Origin: Chitinophagaceae bacterium
GTDB taxonomy: Bacteria; Bacteroidota; Bacteroidia; Chitinophagales; Chitinophagaceae
Direction: 5' to 3'
Assembly: GCA_947378615.1 (NCBI GenBank)
Contig: CANCKV010000029.1
Span: 1-12,772 of the forward strand
DNA length: 12,772 bases
The translations under genes were made by a program, and so were the position numbers. Below, one piece after another: positions 1-8,339 of the stretch. Under the pieces are notes generated by a model. The model was given only the letters and a program-made list of their open reading frames with translations. It was not told the DNA's origin and ran no database searches. The first letter of the stretch is position 1; every line of letters begins with the position of its first letter.

Positions 1-1104
1 TGTGATAGCTTAACAACATTGAATTTAATTATCAATCAACCGAAAACTGCCACTATCAACAAGACGGCGTGTAGTTCATTTACATGGCATGGCACTACTT
101 ACATAACTAGTGGTTCTTATACCTTCGATAGCCTAAATGTAAAGGGCTGTGATAGCTTGACTACGTTGAATTTGACTATCAATCAACCGACAACTGCCAC
201 AATCTCAAAGACTGCTTGTGGTTCATTTACTTGGCATGGCACAACTTATACAGCTAGTGGTTCTTACACCTTCGATAGCCTAAATGCAAAGGGGTGTGAT
301 AGTTTGACTACGTTGAATTTGACTATCAATCAACCGACTACGTCAATTACTAATACCAATATCTGTAAAGGCGGTTCATACTTATTTAATGGAATTAATT
401 ATACTAAGTCAGGTAGCTACATGGCTCATTTTATAAATTCAATTGGTTGTGATAGTGCTGCAACTTTAAATTTGACTGTAAACGATTCTACTACTTCGAT
501 AACAAAAGATACAATTTGTCAGGGGGGTAGTTATCTATTCAACGGAAACATATACACTACAGCAGGTATTTACAAATCTCATTTATTGAATAGTGCAGGT
601 TGTGACAGTATTGCGACATTAATATTGGCTGTAAAACCAAGCAGCAACTCTACCACTTATGATACTATCTGTCAGGGAAGTTCTTATCTTTTCAATGGTA
701 GTATTTATAAAAATCAAGGTACCTACACTGCACATTTAGCTAATAGTATTGGTTGTGATAGTTCAGCAAAATTAATTCTTACAGTCAAAGACAGCAGTTC
801 TTCAACCACTAACATGAGTATATGTAAGGGCACTTCTTATCTTTTCAATGGTGTCGTTTATACGAATGCGGGAAATTATAGCGCCCACCTTTCGAATAGC
901 AAAGGATGTGATAGTTTGGCTATGCTTATACTTTCTTTGAAAGACAGCACTTCATCAATTACTAATGCAAGTATATGTGAGGGAGATTCTTATTTCTTCA
1001 ATGGCTCAACCTACACAAAAGCAGGTAGCTACGTTGCACATCTTACAAATGCTGTCAATTGTGATAGTACTGCAACCTTGATTTTAACCATCAATTCTAA
1101 AAAT
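1..1104 (+). repeat. Two-cysteine GCDS repeat array 1 (49- and 51-residue units)
   Basis: Coding tandem repeats anchored on the codons for CDS at 1, 148, 295, 448, 601, 754, 907 and 1060. The spacing is 147, 147, then 153 five times. The first units follow C-x3-T-W-H-G-T-T-Y...GCDSLTTLNLTI, with 26 residues from the first to the second Cys. Later units follow C-x-G-x-S-Y-x-F-N-G-x-x-Y...GCDS, with 28 residues between the two. Such two-Cys units are common in large Bacteroidota surface proteins. A disulfide within each unit is plausible but inferred. The first unit is cut by the window edge, so the array continues upstream. Confidence 0.9.
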
Positions 1105-4100
1105 ACGCCAACCCTTACGGTTTCTGCCACTTCAACAACTATCACCCAAGGAACAAGTGTAACCTTTACAGCGCTTCCTACCAATGGCGGTTCGACTCCG
1201 AGTTTCCAATGGTTTAAGAACAATAATAAGGTGGGTAGCAATATCAATAAATACACTGATGCATCTCTACAAAACAAGGATAGTGTATGGTGCGTATTAA
1301 CTAGTAATGCTAATTGTGTAACCACAACGACAGTTACAAGTAATAAAAACTATATATTGGTTATTGTAGCACCTTCTATCAATTCATTCTTACCAATAAT
1401 TTCGACAACAGATAGCACCGTAATCATAAAGGGCAAGACTTTTACTGGAACAAATGCAGTATCATTTGGAGGGTATCCTGCCCAATCATTTAGTGTAATT
1501 AACGATACTACGATTTGGGCTATCGTAGGTAATGGAACAAGTGGATTTGTAAAAATTTCAAATGCAGGCGGTAGCGATAGTTTGGCAGGCTTTGTTTTTC
1601 AAACACAAGGCTTCATGTCCGATTCATTAGCATTAGTTGATTTATATAATAGTACAAATGGGGCAGGATGGACAAATAAAACTAATTGGTTGAGTAAGGC
1701 TACGTTGAGTAGTTGGTATGGCGTTTACTTGAAAAATGGAAGAGTAGATTCCCTAATATTAAATGGTTTTTTTACAAATGGTAATAATCTCAAAGGTCAA
1801 ATTCCATCATCAATTGGCAATTTGACTGAATTAATAGATTTGGAATTAGATAGAAATAGTATTACGGGTAGTATTCCTTCATCAATAGGGAATTTATCAA
1901 ACTTAAACTATTTATCAATACAACAATGTCAATTATCAGGCAATATCCCTTCAACTCTTTGGACACTCACTAAATTGACAGGTATTGCACTTGATTATAA
2001 TAACTTAAATGGAACATTACCAATATCAATTGGAAACCTTTCTAAGTTAAAGATTTTAAATTTAGGATTTAATTCACTTAGTGGCAACATTCCTAGCACA
2101 ATCGGAAATCTTACCAATCTTCAATGGTTGACATTATATAGTAATAATTTCTCTGGTAATATTCCATCTTCAATTGGGAATTTAACTCAATTATTCAGAT
2201 TGGAATTAGGTTATAATATTTTGAGAGGTAATATTCCTTCTGAAATTGGTAATCTAAAAAATCTGCAAACACTTAATTTAAATAATAATAAATTATCTGG
2301 GGATATTCCTCAAACCATTGGCGGATTATCCAATCTATTAGATTTATTAATTCAAAACAATCAGTTGACAGGACAAGTACCACTAACACTGATTAACATA
2401 TTAACAACTGAAACGCAAAAAGGGAATGGTACAACTATTAAATTAAATGATAACAAATTAACATATAAGGGAATGGAGGAAATTGCTAAAATGCAAGCAA
2501 GTTTACTTTCTTATTCACCACAATCAATTATTCCACTTCTACAAACAGGAAGCAAACTATCTTTTTCTGTAGGAGGCACTCCTGCAAATAACACCTTTAA
2601 GTGGTATAAGGACAGTATTAAAAATTTAGTAGCTACTTTTACTGCCGATTCTACTTTTACCCCTACCACTTCGGGTAAGTATTTTGTTGTAGCTAATAAC
2701 GCTGTTGCCACACAACTCACTCTTTATAGTGATACGATAGCCATAACTATTGCACCTACTATCACTTCCTTCTCTCCTACTACTTCCACATCAGATAGTA
2801 CTGTAACTATCAAGGGTAAAAATCTAGTAGGAACAACGGTAGTCACTTTTGGTGGTACTCCTGCCAAATCATTTATTGTAGAGAATGACTCTACAATAAA
2901 AGCAGTAGTTGGCAATGGTACGAGTGGATATTTGAAAGTGAATGCAACAAATGGTAGTGATAGTTTGGGTGGATTTACTTTCTGTACGCCTGTTACTCCT
3001 AGCATAACGATTACATCAACAGCAGACACAGTCTGCTTAGGCACACCTGTTACCCTTTCTGCTTCTTCCCAAAATGGAGGCTTCACCCCTTCTTATCAGT
3101 GGATTAGAGGTGGTGTGCCTGTTTATGGTGCAACCAATTCAAACTTTACTTACAATCCTACTAATAACGATAATCTCATTTGTAAGTTGACAGCAAATAA
3201 TACTTGTCAAACAAAGGATACTGCATATAGTAATTCGATTAACTTGGCAGTAAATCCAAATCTGACTCCTACTATCAATATTATTGCTGACAAATCTATT
3301 TTATGTTATGGTGCAAGCGTCACTTTCACAGCAAACACTACAAATGGAGGGACAACGCCTAACTATCAATGGATTAAGAATGGCAATAATATATTGGTCA
3401 CCAATAATTCAGTTTGGAATACGACAAACGTCACAAACAACGATTTAATACAATGTAACCTCACTAGCAATGCAAAATGTTTAACACAGAGTTCTGCAAT
3501 GAGTAATACGATTGTGATTAATGAGTTAGTACCTACAACCAAAAATATAGCTCAATCTAGTTGTAGTAAAGTTATTTACAAGGGCATCACTTACACCACT
3601 TCGACAATTATAAAAGATACACTAAAAAGCGCCCTTGGATGTGACAGCATTTATTCAATTGCAACAATAACAATTACACCAATCACACCTATTATAAAAG
3701 ACAGTATCATTACAAGTTGTACAAATATTGTTTTTAAAGGAAAAACTTATACTACTTCAACTTTAGTGATTGATACCTTGAAAAATGTGCAGGGTTGCGA
3801 TAGTGTTTATCATCGAGTATCCTTATTTATTACGCCACTTGCAGTTATTATTAATAACATTCCACTGTCGGGATGCAATAGCGTGCTTTATAATGGAAAT
3901 TTTTACACAAATTCTACCATTGTAAGAGATACAGTAAGAACAAAACAAGGATGTGATAGTATTTATAACATTGCTACGATTAATGTAAATAAATTGATTC
4001 CCACCATTAAGAATGTTTCCTATGCTGGATGCAATAAGATTTTCTATAACGGAATAACATACGTTAGTTCTGTTGTTTTAAGAGATACTTCAAAAAGTGT

Positions 4101-7100
4101 TCAAGGATGTGACAGTGTATATACAGTTACCACTATTAATATCATTCCAATTACAGCAATCACAAATCCGACTACCCTTTCAGGTTGCAAATCAGTTTCT
4201 TACAAGGGTATAACTTATAACATTTCTACAGTTGTCAAGGATACTATTAAAAGTATTCAAGGCTGCGATAGCGTCTATAACATTGTCACTATCAATATTA
4301 ATTCAATTACACCTGTTACAAAAAATACGCTCTTATCAGGTTGTGATAACGTTCGCTACAAGGGGATAGTTTATAATAATTCTACTGTTATTAAGGATAC
4401 TGTTAAGAGTACGCAAGGCTGTGACAGTGTTTATAATATTGCCACTATTACCATTACTCCTTCAGTTACTCCAAACATAAATATTACAGCAAATGCTTCA
4501 AAGGCCTGCCAAGGAACCAATATAGTATTTACAGCAACGGCAACGGATACAGGTTCCTCCCCAACTTACCAATGGTATAAAAACGATCAACCGATTTCGG
4601 GGGCAACTTTCAAATCATTTAATATCAACGGAATTTCAAATTTGGATTCCATTTATTGTGTTTTGACAAGCAATGCGACCTGTTCCATTAAAAATACGGA
4701 TACGAGCAATGTTATAGTCGATACAATTTTAAATAAATCAACCCCAAAAATTACCATCACTTCAGATGCCACTCATGCATGTGCTGGAACTGCCATCAAC
4801 TTTAGATCAAGTTTTGCGAATGCCGGGAATAAACCAACGTTTCAATGGCTACTGAATGATGTCCCAGTTGCTTTAGGTGGCAAGGATAGTATTTATTCAT
4901 ACCTGCCTTCAAATATTGGCGATAAAGTTTCTTGTATTCTTACAAGCAATGCAGCCTGCTTGGCTAAAACAACAGATACAAGTAACGTTATCACCGATTC
5001 GGTGGTTTCAAGAGTAACTCCTAGCATCACTATTAAAGCAGATTCTACCAACATTTGTTCAGGTAACACTGTCACCTATACTGCATCTACCATTAATGAA
5101 GGTTCCTATCCCATTTATCAATGGATGGTCAATGGCAATTCAATTATTGGAGCAAACAGAAATATTTATACAACAGATTCTGCCCACAATGGAGATTCAG
5201 TTACCTGTACACTCAATAGTAATGCTTATTGCACAGTCTCTTCTGTAGTAAATAGCAATTTTTTAAAGGATACTGTTACTGCAAAAACTGTCCCTACCAT
5301 TAACATCTCTCCCAATTCGGTAACACTTTGTTCAAAGGATAGGGCTCGTTTTACGAGTACAATTTCAAATGCTGGTTCATCCTATTTGTATCAATGGCAA
5401 AGGAATGGGATTGCCATAAGGGGTGCTACCGATAGTATTTATAATACGGATAGTCTACTAAATAATGACATCATCACCTGCAAACTAATTACGACAGGAC
5501 GCTGCATTATTCCGTCTGAGATAATAAGTAATAACAGTACTGCAACTGTATTTCCAAATGTCACCCCTGTTGTTTCAATCACACCTAGTGCCACAACAGT
5601 ATGCATTGGTAGTGCCGTCACTTTTTCAACGAACATTAATAATGGAGGCTCAAATCCTACATACAAATGGTATAAAAACAATGTGAAAGTAGATTCAATA
5701 CATAGTACTTATACTTATATTGATACTGCTATTAGTAGAGATAGCGTTTATTGTATCATTACTAGCAATGAAAGTTGTAGAATGCGTGATACTGCAATAA
5801 GTAATCTTGTTTATGACACGACAATATCTAAAGTTACTCCATCTATTTCAATTACGACAGACAACACAACTGTTTGTAGCAGTACAATCGTTACATTTAT
5901 TACCCACCCCCTTTTTGGAGGAAGCAATCCTTCTTATCAATGGAAGAAAAATGGGATAAATGATGGCAACAATGCTGCCACTTATCAAGTTACCGCATTA
6001 AAAGACAAGGATACTATTAGCTGTACAATGACAAGTAGTTTTAACTGTGTACTTTCAAACAATAGCAATAGCAATAAGATTAGCATACATGTCATAAAAA
6101 ATGTTTGGACAGGCAAAAACGATAGTATATGGAATCATAACAGTAATTGGTGTAATGCTGTAATTCCTGCAGTGACAGACGAAGTAGTGATACCTGTTGT
6201 TACAACCAACTATTATCCTAACCTTACTTCAAATGCCAATATTGGTAATCTTACCATCGATTCAGGGGCAACATTCCATCTGAATGGTAATGCACTAACA
6301 GTAAATGGCACCATTAAAGGAAATGGCAATCTGATAGGTTCCCCAACGTCTTCATTAATTGTAAACAGTGCTTCAACACCCATTTTGAAATTTAACCCAG
6401 CCACAAATGATTCTTTATTAGGAAATCTAACAATAAATGGTTCAGGTGGAGCTATTTTGGCCAATGGTATTGGCATCACAAAATCGTTGATTCTCAATGC
6501 TGGCAACTTGAATTTGAATGGTAATAACCTGACACTTAAATCAACTTCTGAAGCCAATACTGCTGTGGTGTATCCTGTAGCAAATGGAGCAACTATCACA
6601 GGAAATGTGACTGTAGAACGATTTATTCCTGCTGGAAATATAGGTTATAGAGATATTGGTGCAGGTGGGGTTTATAATACAGGAAGCATATATAATAACT
6701 GGCAGGAAAGTGGAAATAATAACACTAGTTATGGAGTACCCATTTATGGCACTTCTTATGATACACTAACAGGTGTTGATTCTGTTAAAAAAGGTAATGG
6801 ACAATCTACAATTTATGAATACGTGGATTACAATTGGATTGCCATTAATAATACTAAACAAACCCAATTAGACCCATATCTAGGTTATCAATTATGGATT
6901 GATGGTAACAGAAATAATAAACAAATCAGTGGTTACGATTCCATGCTGACGACACTAAGAACATCAGGGCAATTGGTTACTGGTACTATTTCATATTCGA
7001 GTGATGGTGTAGATGGTGCTTATAAATCCTCTACTACCAAGCTCCTCTCCTTCCCTGGCAATGGTAGTTTTATTGCGAATCCTTATGCCTGTCCAATAGA

Positions 7101-8124
7101 TTGGAATAGCATTGTTGCTTCCTCTTCCGGCATCACTAAGAATTATTATTACCATGACCCCACAATAGGGCAAAGCGGAGTGAATTATACAGCTTACAAT
7201 GCTAAGTCAAATACAAATAGCAACCCAAATTCTAAGATGAATCAATATATACAACCTGGTCAGGCTTTCTGGATATTGAACAATAATGATCAAAATGCAG
7301 TCAGACAATTGACCATATCAGAAAAAAATAAAGTACCAAACTCGTCCTTAACTTCAATCTTTGGAATAAGTAACATTATACCTCCTAACAGGATTGTAGT
7401 TAGTTTATGGAAAAATTTAGCGGATGGCAGAAACATTAATCTAGATGGTGCTGTGGCTGTATTTGATAACACATTTACAAAATCGTATGGAGATGAAGAT
7501 GCCAAGAAGCTGAATGGTTCTGGAGAAAATATCGCCTTTATTGAACAATCAGGTGCTTTGAGTATAGCTGGGTTGCCAATACCTAAAAGTGGCGATACCC
7601 TGCCTCTAAATTTATCTCTATTAAAAATAGATAGCAACTATAATCTAAGGTTCGATAAGCAAGATTTTACTACAAATGGATTTGAAATTAGTGTATGGGA
7701 TAACCTGCTAAATAAAAAAACAGTAATTGAAAACAGTAGTCTAACTATCCATCTCAAACCTACTGAAACAAGTTACCCTAATAGATATAGTATTGTATTT
7801 TATAGAACAAAAGATACTATTATTGCTCCAATTGTAATTGATTCAGTGAATGAGGAAAACATGAAAGTGTATCCAAATCCTGTTTCAGGAAGAAATATTA
7901 CTGTACAATTGACTGCATTACCAATTGGGAATTATACACTAAAGTTCTTTAATGTAATTGGACAATTGGTATTAGAAAAAGAAATTGTAAACAATGGTAA
8001 TAATTATAGAGTGAATAATTATCCGATTGTTTTACCAAATAATATAAAGAGCGGTCTATTCATTTTAGAATTAGAAAAGTTGAATGGGGAAAAGATTAGA
8101 AAAACGAGAATTATGATAAAATAA
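1..8124 (+). CDS. Giant multimodular T9SS-secreted surface protein (adhesin-like), 5'-truncated
   Basis: The frame is open from base 1 (the first codons read CDSLTTLNL, the tail of a repeat unit) to the TAA at 8122-8124. The true start therefore lies upstream, and the TTG at 19 is only an internal codon. 2707 codons are visible. Module order by window codon: two-Cys repeats 1-368, Ig-like 369-456, IPT/TIG 457-533, LRR cap and plant-type LRRs about 539-822, Ig-like 837-917, IPT 918-994, two Ig-like 999-1177, six two-Cys repeats 1178-1489, six Ig-like 1490-2034, W-G...NW module and conserved C-terminal region 2035-2605, T9SS sorting domain about 2616-2707. The sorting domain implies export across the outer membrane, then attachment to the surface or release. 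The repeats and Ig-like, LRR and IPT folds suggest binding or adhesion; no catalytic motif was seen. The ligand is unknown. Confidence is high for a T9SS surface protein and low for any specific function. Confidence 0.93.
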   Translation, partial: CDSLTTLNLIINQPKTATINKTACSSFTWHGTTYITSGSYTFDSLNVKGCDSLTTLNLTINQPTTATISKTACGSFTWHGTTYTASGSYTFDSLNAKGCDSLTTLNLTINQPTTSITNTNICKGGSYLFNGINYTKSGSYMAHFINSIGCDSAATLNLTVNDSTTSITKDTICQGGSYLFNGNIYTTAGIYKSHLLNSAGCDSIATLILAVKPSSNSTTYDTICQGSSYLFNGSIYKNQGTYTAHLANSIGCDSSAKLILTVKDSSSSTTNMSICKGTSYLFNGVVYTNAGNYSAHLSNSKGCDSLAMLILSLKDSTSSITNASICEGDSYFFNGSTYTKAGSYVAHLTNAVNCDSTATLILTINSKNTPTLTVSATSTTITQGTSVTFTALPTNGGSTPSFQWFKNNNKVGSNINKYTDASLQNKDSVWCVLTSNANCVTTTTVTSNKNYILVIVAPSINSFLPIISTTDSTVIIKGKTFTGTNAVSFGGYPAQSFSVINDTTIWAIVGNGTSGFVKISNAGGSDSLAGFVFQTQGFMSDSLALVDLYNSTNGAGWTNKTNWLSKATLSSWYGVYLKNGRVDSLILNGFFTNGNNLKGQIPSSIGNLTELIDLELDRNSITGSIPSSIGNLSNLNYLSIQQCQLSGNIPSTLWTLTKLTGIALDYNNLNGTLPISIGNLSKLKILNLGFNSLSGNIPSTIGNLTNLQWLTLYSNNFSGNIPSSIGNLTQLFRLELGYNILRGNIPSEIGNLKNLQTLNLNNNKLSGDIPQTIGGLSNLLDLLIQNNQLTGQVPLTLINILTTETQKGNGTTIKLNDNKLTYKGMEEIAKMQASLLSYSPQSIIPLLQTGSKLSFSVGGTPANNTFKWYKDSIKNLVATFTADSTFTPTTSGKYFVVANNAVATQLTLYSDTIAITIAPTITSFSPTTSTSDSTVTIKGKNLVGTTVVTFGGTPAKSFIVENDSTIKAVVGNGTSGYLKVNATNGSDSLGGFTFCTPVTPSITITSTADTVCLGTPVTLSASSQNGGFTPSYQWIRGGVPVYGATNSNFTYNPTNNDNLICKLTANNTCQTKDTAYSNSINLAVNPNLTPTINIIADKSILCYGASVTFTANTTNGGTTPNYQWIKNGNNILVTNNSVWNTTNVTNNDLIQCNLTSNAKCLTQSSAMSNTIVINELVPTTKNIAQSSCSKVIYKGITYTTSTIIKDTLKSALGCDSIYSIATITITPITPIIKDSIITSCTNIVFKGKTYTTSTLVIDTLKNVQGCDSVYHRVSLFITPLAVIINNIPLSGCNSVLYNGNFYTNSTIVRDTVRTKQGCDSIYNIATINVNKLIPTIKNVSYAGCNKIFYNGITYVSSVVLRDTSKSVQGCDSVYTVTTINIIPITAITNPTTLSGCKSVSYKGITYNISTVVKDTIKSIQGCDSVYNIVTININSITPVTKNTLLSGCDNVRYKGIVYNNSTVIKDTVKSTQGCDSVYNIATITITPSVTPNINITANASKACQGTNIVFTATATDTGSSPTYQWYKNDQPISGATFKSFNINGISNLDSIYCVLTSNATCSIKNTDTSNVIVDTILNKSTPKITITSDATHACAGTAINFRSSFANAGNKPTFQWLLNDVPVALGGKDSIYSYLPSNIGDKVSCILTSNAACLAKTTDTSNVITDSVVSRVTPSITIKADSTNICSGNTVTYTASTINEGSYPIYQWMVNGNSIIGANRNIYTTDSAHNGDSVTCTLNSNAYCTVSSVVNSNFLKDTVTAKTVPTINISPNSVTLCSKDRARFTSTISNAGSSYLYQWQRNGIAIRGATDSIYNTDSLLNNDIITCKLITTGRCIIPSEIISNNSTATVFPNVTPVVSITPSATTVCIGSAVTFSTNINNGGSNPTYKWYKNNVKVDSIHSTYTYIDTAISRDSVYCIITSNESCRMRDTAISNLVYDTTISKVTPSISITTDNTTVCSSTIVTFITHPLFGGSNPSYQWKKNGINDGNNAATYQVTALKDKDTISCTMTSSFNCVLSNNSNSNKISIHVIKNVWTGKNDSIWNHNSNWCNAVIPAVTDEVVIPVVTTNYYPNLTSNANIGNLTIDSGATFHLNGNALTVNGTIKGNGNLIGSPTSSLIVNSASTPILKFNPATNDSLLGNLTINGSGGAILANGIGITKSLILNAGNLNLNGNNLTLKSTSEANTAVVYPVANGATITGNVTVERFIPAGNIGYRDIGAGGVYNTGSIYNNWQESGNNNTSYGVPIYGTSYDTLTGVDSVKKGNGQSTIYEYVDYNWIAINNTKQTQLDPYLGYQLWIDGNRNNKQISGYDSMLTTLRTSGQLVTGTISYSSDGVDGAYKSSTTKLLSFPGNGSFIANPYACPIDWNSIVASSSGITKNYYYHDPTIGQSGVNYTAYNAKSNTNSNPNSKMNQYIQPGQAFWILNNNDQNAVRQLTISEKNKVPNSSLTSIFGISNIIPPNRIVVSLWKNLADGRNINLDGAVAVFDNTFTKSYGDEDAKKLNGSGENIAFIEQSGALSIAGLPIPKSGDTLPLNLSLLKIDSNYNLRFDKQDFTTNGFEISVWDNLLNKKTVIENSSLTIHLKPTETSYPNRYSIVFYRTKDTIIAPIVIDSVNEENMKVYPNPVSGRNITVQLTALPIGNYTLKFFNVIGQLVLEKEIVNNGNNYRVNNYPIVLPNNIKSGLFILELEKLNGEKIRKTRIMIK
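1105..1599 (+). other. Ig-like domain followed by IPT/TIG domain (first cassette)
   Basis: The Ig-like module (1105-1368) carries the patterns TNGGSTPSFQWFKNN and WCVLTSNANC, the same signature as the later Ig-like modules. The IPT/TIG-like domain (1369-1599, 77 residues) begins APSINSFLP and has the IKGKTF and VSFGG strands typical of IPT folds, then the shared motif VGNGTSG. It is a paralogue of the IPT at 2752-2982, with about 48 of 77 identical residues and no gap. These are non-catalytic beta-sandwich domains, probably spacers or binding surfaces. Confidence 0.8.
1615..2466 (+). repeat. Plant-type leucine-rich repeat block with N-terminal cap
   Basis: A cap-like segment (1615-1788; SDSLALVDLY, GAGWTNKTNW, SSWYGVYL) resembles the cap that precedes bacterial and plant LRRs. 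It is followed by eight LRRs of exactly 24 residues starting at 1789, 1861, 1933, 2005, 2077, 2149, 2221 and 2293. A ninth, irregular one begins at 2365. The consensus is LxGxIPxxIGNLxxLxxLxLxxN, the plant-specific LRR class. Repeat 3 deviates (STLWTLTKL). Such blocks usually form a curved ligand-binding solenoid; the ligand here cannot be read from the sequence. Confidence 0.92.
2509..2982 (+). other. Ig-like domain followed by IPT/TIG domain (second cassette)
   Basis: The Ig-like segment (2509-2751) follows the LRR directly. It has the pattern SVGGTPANNTFKWYKDS and later TFTPTTSGKYFVVANN, a form often found right after LRR blocks in Bacteroidota proteins. The IPT/TIG domain (2752-2982) begins APTITSFSP and contains TIKGKNL, VTFGG and VGNGTSG. 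It has the same 77-residue length as the IPT at 1369-1599. The two IPT copies therefore flank the LRR block. Confidence 0.78.
2995..3531 (+). repeat. Two tandem Ig-like modules
   Basis: Modules start at 2995 (TPSITITSTADTVCLG) and 3265 (TPTINIIADKSILCYG), 270 bases apart. Each has Cys near the start, an NGG-x2-P-x-YQW strand in the middle, and a C-x-LT-x-N-x-x-C motif near the end. They are the same family as the six-module array at 4468-6102 but are separated from it by the second two-Cys array. A structural or spacer role is inferred. Confidence 0.8.
3532..4467 (+). repeat. Two-cysteine GCDS repeat array 2 (six units of 52 residues)
   Basis: Exactly six units of 156 bases. Anchor Cys codons lie at 3640, 3796, 3952, 4108, 4264 and 4420. 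Each unit has Cys at residue 11, a Y/F-(K/N)-G-x-x-Y strand, the pattern (K/R)DT and GCDS near residue 37. The spacing between the two Cys is 26 residues. The family is clearly the same as array 1 at the window start, but the units are longer and the sequence class is distinct (for example STVVKDTIKSIQGCDSVYN). The period is held perfectly while the sequence has diverged. Confidence 0.9.
4468..6102 (+). repeat. Array of six Ig-like modules, about 91 residues each
   Basis: Modules start at 4468, 4741, 5017, 5290, 5563 and 5836, giving steps of 273, 276, 273, 273 and 273 bases. Typical marks are TPxIxI at the start, an early Cys, a YQW or similar strand, and C-x-LTSNA-x-C toward the end, followed by SN and a linker. 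There are usually three Cys per module. These are probably stalk-like beta-sandwich domains that hold the binding modules away from the cell. The role is inferred; the array structure is directly visible. Confidence 0.88.
6103..7815 (+). other. W-G...NW module and conserved C-terminal region of T9SS surface proteins
   Basis: The segment opens with VWTGKNDSIWNHNSNWCN, then IPAVTDEVVIP and YYPNL. This pattern is found in many Bacteroidota secreted proteins just after adhesin repeats. Next come Gly/Asn-rich strands (LTVNGTIKGNGNL, LNLNGNNLTLKS) that look like a beta-helix or beta-roll. From about 6604 (GNVTVERFIPAG) to 7815 a long region holds motifs such as YNNWQESG, LGYQLWIDG, FIANPYACPIDWN and PGQAFWI. 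I recognise this as a recurrent pre-sorting-domain region, but I assign it no activity. Confidence 0.65.
7846..8121 (+). other. Type A T9SS C-terminal sorting domain
   Basis: The last ~92 residues carry the canonical order of this domain: MKVYPNPVSG, then a TVQL strand, YTLKFFNVIGQLV, the sequence NNIKSGLFILELE, and a Lys/Arg-rich end (KTRIMIK). This is the Por secretion tail recognised by the T9SS at the outer membrane; the tail is normally cleaved as the protein is anchored or released. It ends at the stop codon, as expected for a complete C-terminus. Confidence 0.93.
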
Positions 8125-8152
8125 TGGAACCGTCAAAAACAAAATGGAACGA

Positions 8153-8186
8153 TTGACTTTACAGATGTAGTAATCGTTTAGATTTG
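8153..8186 (+). promoter_or_regulatory. Putative Bacteroidota-type promoter for the downstream NHL-GH5 gene
   Basis: TAGATTTG at 8179-8186 fits the Bacteroidota -7 consensus TAnnTTTG, and a TTG lies at 8153-8155, 23 bases upstream. That is at the long end of the spacing reported for flavobacterial promoters. The -7 box ends 66 bases before the ATG at 8253. The short motif could arise by chance in AT-rich DNA. No strong Shine-Dalgarno sequence precedes the ATG, which is normal in this phylum. Confidence 0.4.
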
Positions 8187-8252
8187 GCAACTTAATAAGG
8201 TTAAGAAATTGAATTAGATAAATAAAACTTTTTAAAAATAAGAATTACCCGA

Positions 8253-8339
8253 ATGGGAATTAGAAGTGCGGTTTATATAAAAATTTTAATACAGCTGACG
8301 ATTGTTTGCTGCTTTTTATTTTCTCTGAAACTAGAAGCT
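8253..8339 (+). other. Sec signal peptide of the NHL-GH5 protein
   Basis: Residues 1-29: basic residues R4 and K10, a hydrophobic core (ILIQLTIVCCFLFSL), then KLEA before Gln30. Cleavage is predicted after Ala29, leaving an N-terminal Gln, a common feature of exported Bacteroidota proteins. The Cys pair at 19-20 lies inside the hydrophobic core and does not make a convincing lipobox. Confidence 0.85.

Noticed and set aside
19..21. TTG at 19 as the start codon of gene 1
   Set aside because: The same frame is open back to base 1 and encodes the end of a repeat unit (CDSLTT), so the gene begins upstream of the window.
1615..2466. LRR block as plant contamination or chimeric assembly
   Set aside because: It is in frame with the flanking IPT and Ig-like modules, has no introns or change in base composition that I can see, and capped plant-type LRRs are known in Bacteroidota proteins.
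1..4467. Regular direct repeats of 147-156 bases as a possible CRISPR-like or non-coding satellite array
   Set aside because: The repeats are in frame, diverge mostly at codon level, and have no short identical repeat with unique spacers. They are protein-coding modules.
1029..7637. Minus-strand open frames of 60-128 codons opposite gene 1 (for example 1029-1325, 2724-3086, 6213-6599, 7290-7637)
   Set aside because: All lie inside the well-supported + strand repeat and domain coding sequence. They show no domain pattern, no signal of their own and no start context.
8123..8157. AATGGAAC twice, 20 bases apart, and a GTCAA/TTGAC inverted pair after the stop of gene 1
   Set aside because: The direct repeat is only 8 bases. 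The hairpin would have a 5-base stem with a 16-base loop and no strong T tract, so it does not support a terminator or operator call.
8229..8238. TTTTTAAAAA palindrome upstream of the ATG at 8253
   Set aside because: This is expected by chance in an AT-rich leader and has no GC stem; not a terminator.
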